A stretch of 64,000 nt of DNA, taken from positions 62,001 through 126,000 of the forward strand of contig JAGTJM010000073.1 in assembly GCA_020747015.1 (NCBI GenBank), written 5' to 3'. The notes beneath the pieces are model-generated. The model had not been told where the DNA came from and did not search any database. It was given only the letters and a program-made list of their open reading frames with translations. Shown piece after piece: positions 57,714 to 64,000 of this stretch (the first letter of the stretch is position 1; every line of letters begins with the position of its first letter). A program made the position numbers and the translations under genes. The DNA is from Pyrenochaeta sp. MPI-SDFR-AT-0127 (taxonomy: Eukaryota > Ascomycota > Dothideomycetes > Pleosporales > Cucurbitariaceae).

Positions 57714-59109
57714 ATGGTCCAACGTCAATTCAACAATCCTAAATCGAAATTTTGCACGAAGGGCAGAGCCAGGGTGAAGACGGGCTGCCTCCTCTGTACG
57801 TGAACTCTCCCGTTGTTCGTTCATTTTCCGTTGAATTCTCGCTAACGTTCTAGATAGACTTCGTAAGATCAAGTGCGACGAAGGCCGTCCTGTCTGTGAT
57901 CCATGCATAGCGACGGGTCGCGTATGCGATGGCTATGGCATTCGGGGGGGCAGAGGGGCCATTTATGGACGTAAATCTTCAGGCCAGGCTCAGCGCAATA
58001 ATATTGCCCGGTACAATGTAACAGTCTCCATTGTTGGCGTCAGCGCAGAAGAGCAGTGCTGCTTCGAATGGTTTGTGTGTCGAACCGCCAAAAAACTTCC
58101 GGGTACCTTTCGTTCGGCCTTCTGGGACACGATCATAATTCAGGCGAGCTCAAGCGAACCAGCCGTTCTTCATGCCACTGTAGCGTTGAGCTCAGCTCAC
58201 CGGAGAGAAATTCTAGAAAGCATCTATCCAATAAAGGCTGGAACAGGGAAGAACGAGTTGGAGCGCTTTACCTTGCTGCAATACAACAAAGCCATCAGCC
58301 ATATTCGGCCTTATCTCTCCGATACTGCCAAAGCATCGATGCGCCTAGTCCTCATCACTTGCATGGTATTCACATGCTTAGAATTTGTTCGTGGACATTA
58401 CAACTTAGGCTACACGCATCTCCAAAATGGCCTTAAAATACTCAGGGAGTTTGCCGTTCGGGGGTCGCTTTATGAGCCTGCTGATGACTTTATTCTTGAA
58501 GCCTATGACAGACTGAATGTGCAAATCGCCCTCTTCCGATATGGCTCTGCTTATCCTTACATCTATAGGCAGCTCTCTGGGCTCGAGAGGCATTCGCTCA
58601 GTTTTCGGTGCATTCCTGAAGCAAGGAAATACCTGGATCGACTGCTCAATGGAATTATATACGTCTCGATACAGTTCCGCCAGAGGGCAATATCGCGGGG
58701 CGTGCTTTTTTATCCTGGACTGCTTGATCACCAGCGAGGCTTCCAGGAGGAACTAGCATCTTGGTTGCAGACCTACAAAAGATCTAAAGGCAATTTAGTG
58801 GTGGCACAGACGTCCGTTCAGGATACTATTGCCTATCAGATGCTGTATCTCTATTACATCATTGCATCCATCCTGGTAAATACTTGCACATGGCCGCTCG
58901 AGGAATCAGTCTTCGATTCTTATACTCACGACTTTGTCACCGCAATAACACAGACAATAGAAGTGTTGAAACTTGCCTTACCGACGATGAAGGATGACAT
59001 ATCGGAACAGGACACGAGAAAATTCAGTTTTACGGTTGCAAGCTCGAGTAAAGCTACCCGATGGCCCCATGGGGAAAGCACAATTAGAGTGCAGACGATG
59101 ATGAAATGA
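57714..59109 (+). CDS. Zn2Cys6 (fungal binuclear zinc cluster) transcription factor
   Basis: Exons 57714-57799 and 57858-59109 (58-base intron, GTGAAC..GATAG) encode 445 residues. The zinc cluster at about 25-52 is made by the splice: GCLLCTLRKIKCDEGRP then VCDPC and RVCDGY, giving six Cys with the spacing C-x2-C-x6-C-x6-C-x2-C-x6-C. The remainder is the helical fungal-specific domain (LHATVALSSAHRREIL, YLSDTAKASMRLVLITCMVF, then long helices to the end). A rival splice using GTACGT is also in phase but turns the second Cys into Tyr, so it is disfavoured. Regulators of this class often sit beside the genes they control. Here the neighbours are an SDR and broken oxidative genes. Confidence 0.82.
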
Positions 59110-59435
59110 CGGTAGCTGGGAAGTGTTGGAGAGACAATTTTCGTACATTCCTGGTGTAGGATATAATTGGTTAAAGCCTGTAAAATTTCCTCTTCTGTGT
59201 CATTTCGAATATACCTGGGTACCACCAAGCTATTGACGGCTGACATTTATTAGCTGCCATTTGTTCAAAAGTTTTAGCCTCTTTCTGCTTCACTCGTTGC
59301 ATGAACCGAGGCCTTTTCCGGTCTATTCTATTACCCCCAAATTATGACAGAAAAAGCCACAATAAATTCACATCCTGTATAAATAGTGTACTATAGTTAG
59401 ATAGAATGCGCTTCTAGTTTAGCTTCCGCCCACTT
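59110..59435. other. Short region between converging genes
   Basis: 3' flanks of the Zn2Cys6 gene and of the SDR gene. Nothing else seen. Confidence 0.5.
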
Positions 59436-60407
59436 CTAGAGGTTTTTTGCTAAGTGCTTATCCTTCGATAATGCACTGCCTTTCCCAGGCACTCCGACTG
59501 GTTTATAGTATTCTCCACTCACAACCCCGTCAGCCGTGGCTGCCCATAATTGACTCTTAGTGCATTCTGCCGCTGTAACCCCAAAGATGGGTACCACAAG
59601 CTTCTGGAACCGGCGCATCATTAAGTCTCTCCCTGAGCTTTGAAGGTCTGTCTTGACTATTCCTGGATGGATAGATACTGAAGTCAAAAAGGAGTATCGC
59701 TTCGCTATCTCTCGCGCATATATTACGTTCGCCAGTTTACTTTGTTCATATAGCCTGCTCATTGAGACCTGTCCAGTTTTCGATTTGAGACTATCGAATT
59801 GAATCCCACCCGATGGAAAGAACTTGTGCGCGGTCGAACTGACGGTGACGACCCTTAAATCACGTCCAGGATGGTCGGAAGCTGTCTTTTGAATGACGGG
59901 CATCAAGAGCTTAAGGAATAATGCGCGTCCGACATGGTTCGTGCCAAAGTGTATCTCGCATCCTTCCTTGGTTAAGTCAGGTGGACAGCCCATAATCCCT
60001 GCATTGAGGAATAAAATGTCGCGCCTAGACACTGAAGCGAGAAATACCCTGGCTGCGTCCTTGATGGATTGGAATGAAGCTAGGTCAAGCTCAAGGAATT
60101 GTGTAGACACTCTTGGCGCCTTGCAATTAATAGCAGCGATTGTAGCCTTGGCTTTTTGTTCGGTGCGGGCTGCAATCCAAATCGCTGCTGGATTGTGTTT
60201 CGAAAGATCAAGAGCCGATTGTCTTCCGAGACCGATGTTTCCCCCAGTTATCAGAATGACTCTGCCCGTAAGAGATGGGATGTCATTAGCGGGATTGTAG
60301 GACGCGAAGTTTACCATGTTTGGATCTGTACAAAGCGAAATGTCCGGGACATTTTTGGGAGCAAATAGCTTTAGGTTGTGATAGCTGTGCCTTGCTAAGT
60401 ATTGCAT
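59436..60407 (-). CDS. Short-chain dehydrogenase/reductase
   Basis: Single exon, 323 residues. The cofactor motif ILITGGNIGLGRQSAL lies at about 51-66, NAGIMG at about 133, the active-site Ser in VVTVSSTAHKF and the catalytic YEQSK at about 240, followed by SIHPGIVKTDL. The group is the same as that of the SDR at 49803, but the two are not close copies. A second Met (MVNFASYNPANDIPSLTG) is where most relatives begin, so the first 30 residues may not be translated. The frame is intact although genes on its right are broken. It might have tailored a metabolite made by the former cluster; that is inference. Confidence 0.85.
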   Translation of the reverse strand: MQYLARHSYHNLKLFAPKNVPDISLCTDPNMVNFASYNPANDIPSLTGRVILITGGNIGLGRQSALDLSKHNPAAIWIAARTEQKAKATIAAINCKAPRVSTQFLELDLASFQSIKDAARVFLASVSRRDILFLNAGIMGCPPDLTKEGCEIHFGTNHVGRALFLKLLMPVIQKTASDHPGRDLRVVTVSSTAHKFFPSGGIQFDSLKSKTGQVSMSRLYEQSKLANVIYAREIAKRYSFLTSVSIHPGIVKTDLQSSGRDLMMRRFQKLVVPIFGVTAAECTKSQLWAATADGVVSGEYYKPVGVPGKGSALSKDKHLAKNL

Positions 60408-61564
60408 CTACAAGAGGGTGTGAGGATGCCTTATATACGTATTTGAGTTCCCGTCCCGACTCGTTCGCGTACGGTGAACCAGCTGTTACGCTAGGGTGAG
60501 CATTTTGGTTGGCAGGGCGGCATCCTTGTTACCCAATCAGAGACAGGGTTAGCCGAGCAAACCAATAGAGAGAAGATACACTTCGCCGACACAAGCCGGC
60601 CTAATCCCCCGTGTTATTCATTTCTATCTACATTGAACGAATTAGGTCTAGTAGCAACTAGTATAGCTACAACGAAATGTATAGGCCACGCCATAATAGA
60701 GTAATAATAGAGTAATTAAGTAGCAGTAAGGGTAGTTATTTAAGTACTGATTAAAAATAGGGAGAGTTAAAGTGAGTGCTATAACAAGCTTCCAAGCGTT
60801 ACATGAGAATAGGGGCAGGGCACGCGCTCCAGCACAGGACAAGGACCACTGAGAGGGTGTCGGACCTACCTCCGACACCACCCTGAATAGGCGCCGTTAC
60901 TCCTATCCTCTCTATATATAAAGGAGTTCTTAGTAGTAGATAGTAGGATAAGTTCTTCTTATCCTTTCGTACCAGACCTATAGGAATAGAGGATCTTCTT
61001 GGGTATTTAACGCAGCACGCACTCTAATATATCTTTAAGTTGCATCAGATCCCTTTTAGAACCCCCTATTACCTATGTTGTTACAAGTACTATTCTACTA
61101 GAAATAATATCTATATAAGTATCATCTTAGTGTATGTAGTAATAAAGAGAAATAATACCTTAAACGGGTACAAGAATAATAAGATACGTGTATCTAGTTA
61201 ATATAAAGGTAATTTGTAAGCTGTGAGACGGATATGCCTTGACGGGGCCCTTCGGGGCTGAGTCTATATATGTGGGGCCCGTACTGGGCCACTTTGGGCA
61301 AGAATAGCCAACGCCGGCTAATACTATCACCTATTTGCCCCAACCCCAAATGCGGGCCAACAGGCTACATAAGACTCTATCGGATCCTAGTAGGGGCAGC
61401 GGTCTATCTATCATATCATTAAGTCCTATTATCCTCTAAAATCTCTACCGGCCCTGGATACATTAAAGTACCTCATGGAACAAGGCTATAGCTATATAGT
61501 ACTATTCCTTCATACGCGTGAATGGTTTTGTGCTCTAATAGCTTAAGGTTTGTCAAGCTAGATC
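60408..61564. other. AT-rich region, probably transposon-derived debris
   Basis: No coding frame. It contains runs rich in TAGTA, a TATATATAAAGG box near 60912, a 7-base inverted repeat and GC-rich hairpin-like stretches (about 61240-61290). The mix of abrupt composition changes is typical of old mobile-element remains in fungi, but no element end could be proved. Confidence 0.4.
60858..60877. repeat. Inverted repeat, possible LTR end
   Basis: TGTCGGA and TCCGACA face each other over a six-base loop. The left arm starts with TG, and a TATA-like box follows about 55 bases on, as in an LTR. No matching CA end or target-site duplication was found. Confidence 0.4.
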
Positions 61565-62030
61565 TCACTTAAAAGACCATATGTGTCGACGAAAAGCCCC
61601 ACTAAGGGAGAATAAAGACCGAGCGAAATACATTACTGCCCATTTTATCACAAGTGATTGTACAGCCTCCAGCGTAGCTGGAGCCTTTCTGCCCGTACCT
61701 TTAATACTATCATCCAATTCAAACAACGTGTCGTTCGTCGGTACCATGACTGATAGGGTGAACGGAATCATGGCGACTATTATCATGCCCGCTGCTACAT
61801 AGATTGCCTAAGATCCTGAAGGCGGTGCTTTCGATGTCGTCCGCTTCTTGGCTGCAATGTAAAGGTAGGTAAAGCAGGTGGTAACAAATAGCGAGGGTAG
61901 AAAGACGTGGCCATGGCCGTATAGGGTGACCCACTGATCTATGATGTTACTGGACTTGCCGTTGATTTCGAGAAACCTGGGATCGTAATGATGGAGAGAC
62001 ATGGCAAGGCGCACATAGGCAATGTCAGTG
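61565..62030 (-). pseudogene. DUF1772 (anthrone oxygenase-like) gene relic
   Basis: The minus strand reads VTLYGHGHVFLPSL with membrane-like stretches, then a TAG at 61808-61810, and continues in the same frame with AIYVAAGMIIVAMIPFTL and VMVPTNDTLFEL. The last motif (PFT..VMvPTN) is the hallmark of DUF1772 proteins, four-helix membrane proteins that include anthrone oxygenases of aromatic polyketide pathways. The frame ends properly at 61565. The N-terminal helix is shifted to another frame (MCALPCLSIITIPG near 62010), so at least one more lesion or a missed intron is present. The TAG is one change from CAG. Confidence 0.6.
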
Positions 62031-62549
62031 TTAGATCGGCAATGTATATGGTTCGAAAAACGTTATACCAGACAAAAAGGAGCCATTCATTAAGGCGATG
62101 GCTATTATGCTTGGATAAATAGCTTTTCGATACTCCATGACTGCTATTCAAGTGTTTGGGGGAAGGAGTGCCTGCGGTTGAGGGCTTGGAGAATGAAGAA
62201 GGTACTACGGAATTCTTCATAACTTCGTGTAGCTGTTACTTGTGTACAGCCAGAGAGTACCGTTAGATTGGTGGCTTGATGATTTCCTCCGTGAAATCAT
62301 GGAACTTTACACCAGGAATCATAGACGTGTTGTCGGGAATACTAATGCCCTGTTCAAAGCCATTTGCCATAACTCCATATCCAGATTACTCATTCAATAA
62401 AACTACAAAACAGATTTAACTAGTGACCATACGCACTATGCCTCATTGAGATAATTTACAGGATCTTGTCAGGCGGGTCGGAGATCTCCATGACCAGTCT
62501 CTATCTAAGAAGTCAATAACACCTTTCCAGTTTTAACATCCTCAAAAAT
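62031..62549. other. Region between two gene relics
   Basis: A minus-strand open stretch to 62220 may include the 5' end of the DUF1772 relic or its leader. Nothing else recognised. Confidence 0.4.
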
Positions 62550-63440
62550 CTATTCTATCGTCCAAGGAACAAAGGTGTGTCCTGGCGGCAGATTGATGTT
62601 CTCGGACTTTGTATCCATAACCACATGGACAAATGCCTGGCCATAATTCTCGTACAGGTACGCCTCCGGGTCGTGTTGAAACAACCGCTTTGGAAAGCGC
62701 ACACGGATCTTCTCCGGGCCATTTTCACATCCTCGACGTTTACGAAGGACTTCTTCTGCGAACAACTTACACGCTGGAATCGAAGAAGATTGTAGATGCG
62801 AACTCTGAAAGAGCACCATTAGACCCACTTCTGGAGCATGCGAGTTGCAAGCAGGCCGCGAGTGTCACAGCGCCCTTAATAGCTAATGTGGCGCCGCTGG
62901 TAGTGTTCGGGATAGTGCCCTGCGCCGTATCACCAAATTGAATAATCCGGCCGCCTCTAGCACTCCACTCCTGGGGAGGACTCCTCCAGATTAGTGGCCA
63001 GTGCACGATAGACCCTTTTGGGGTCGCCCTAATGATCGCTTAGATAGCTGGGTTCTAATTCGGAATGCGCGTCAGGACTTTTAATACTTCCTCTTGTAAG
63101 ACTTCCGGACCTAATGACTTAATTGGTTGAACACCGCTTGGTTATACTATATCCCGCGGAGTTAGACCTCATGTAATGAACTGTGGTGGTAACATGAGGC
63201 CGAGATATATACCAGTTTCCACCCAAAACTCGTGAGTGGCTTTCTGGCCATTGTCTTCTCACTGCGCTTTGAATGCGGCCGCTTGCATGGCATATTCTGT
63301 GGGCAGTGATGAGCGGTACACTAACATACCACTCGCTCTTGATAGTACAGGAGAACCATATATAAGAAGATCTGACTCATTACTATTCGCATCGGTCGCG
63401 AAAACGAGATGAGTGGTGCGAATTAAACTATCCCGTGTTA
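62550..63440 (-). pseudogene. FAD-dependent monooxygenase relic (C-terminal two thirds)
   Basis: Clear pieces of an FAD monooxygenase of the salicylate hydroxylase-like group. Reading from the right: a piece with ASGMLVYRSSLPTEYAM, then VLQEEVLKVLTRIPN, then ATPKGSIVHWPLIWRSPP, then the second FAD motif GRIIQFGDTAQGTIPN and AVTLAACLQLA. After frame changes come FQRVSCSQK and the C terminus FQHDPEAYLYENYGQA ending in PPGHTFVPWTIE. In one frame between 63261 and 63040 there are at least five stops (TGA, TGA, TAA, TAG, TAA). The normal catalytic Asp-Ala-Ala after GD is Thr-Ala-Gln here. The N-terminal FAD-binding part was not found. Confidence 0.7.
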
Positions 63441-64000
63441 TTATACCACTAATACTATTTAACTCATCTTCGAAGTATTGTTCAATGTTCTAGCCATATT
63501 CACCTTTTAAACCCACTCGGGCGACCTAGCGTAGTAGCGTCTAGTAGAACTTCTTATAAATCTGATAGGGTGCTGTACTTAACTACCTATCACGTTTAGC
63601 CACAAATTCCGGATTATTGAAGCCTAGTGAGGTTGGTCTAAGAATTAATTCATTATTGTCCCACCGATAGTATACACTACTCTCCGTTATATCTGATTCA
63701 AGTTCGTTACACATGTCTGATCAATGTCAAAATGAGCTGATTGCGGAATGCCCAACGATGATGATATGTCCTCCCTGATACCCTATTGCAGGACCTGCTG
63801 TATTTGCCGTGTCGTTTCGAGCACACATCAGTAGGAACGCACCTCTATTCGAGCTCTTCGATATCATTTTCTAGAATATGATTGCGGTTGATGAGCACGG
63901 ACATGTGGTTTTACCAGCGACTAGAAGGACGACGTTGGATGAAGGAATGCGCTCGACTTCCAACTATGAGGCTGTTGCCTTTGTTGTTTGAGCGTTGGAT
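63441..64000. other. Unresolved right end of the window
   Basis: AT-rich, with stops in all frames. Short fragments may belong to the missing N-terminal part of the monooxygenase relic, but the Rossmann motif was not found. An ATG-started stretch near 63879-63996 on the plus strand is too short to judge. Confidence 0.35.

Noticed and set aside
57796..57853. Apparent Cys-to-Tyr change in the Zn2Cys6 cluster at the exon junction
   Set aside because: It appears only if GTACGT is used as donor. The donor at 57800 with acceptor at 57857 restores C-x2-C-x6-C in the same phase.
1..64000. CRISPR arrays, bacterial operons and tRNA genes
   Set aside because: No direct repeats with regular spacers were seen, introns mark the genes as eukaryotic, and no stretch had a convincing tRNA A box, B box and acceptor stem.

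Overview
The window is nuclear DNA of a filamentous ascomycete, most likely a dothideomycete or a close Pezizomycotina relative. Nearly every gene has introns of about 44-120 bases with GT..AG ends, and many families are fungus-specific: KAR9, a PTH11-like receptor, DUF3425 bZIP, a Zn2Cys6 regulator, CorA-like proteins, and kinases fused to TPRs or to a second kinase fold. A dispersed single 5S rRNA gene fits the same group. No bacterial, viral or organellar sequence was recognised.

Layout. 1-9.5 kb: the start of a mitochondrial protein gene cut by the window edge (possibly alternative oxidase), acylphosphatase, an unknown conserved protein, KAR9 and a GNAT acetyltransferase. 11-21.4 kb: a signalling block made of a kinase-TPR fusion (-) and a kinase-pseudokinase protein (+), head-to-head across a 533-base gap, followed by a seven-exon CorA-like membrane protein. 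24-38.4 kb: ordinary genes (RBR ubiquitin ligase, secreted App1-like phosphatase, PTR2 peptide transporter, CHL1 helicase, CmcJ-like oxygenase, methionine-type permease). 38.4-51 kb: 5S rRNA, a ketopantoate reductase-like enzyme, a fungal membrane protein of unknown function, a PTH11-like receptor, a bZIP/DUF3425 regulator and a short-chain dehydrogenase.

51-64 kb is different: sparse, AT-richer and full of broken genes. It holds one small secreted cysteine-rich protein, a decayed cysteine-rich secreted protein gene, a three-domain chitin-binding protein with a premature stop, and then a Zn2Cys6 regulator and an SDR next to relics of a DUF1772 protein and an FAD monooxygenase. The last four look like a decayed secondary-metabolite cluster. 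Many of the stops are explained by one C-to-T change (CAA/CAG to TAA/TAG), as repeat-induced point mutation or ageing would produce.

Exon limits were worked out by hand from splice consensus, reading phase and family motifs; no alignment or expression data were available. The kinase/TPR and kinase/pseudokinase pair is the best candidate for an undescribed system, perhaps an allorecognition or immune-type signalling module.
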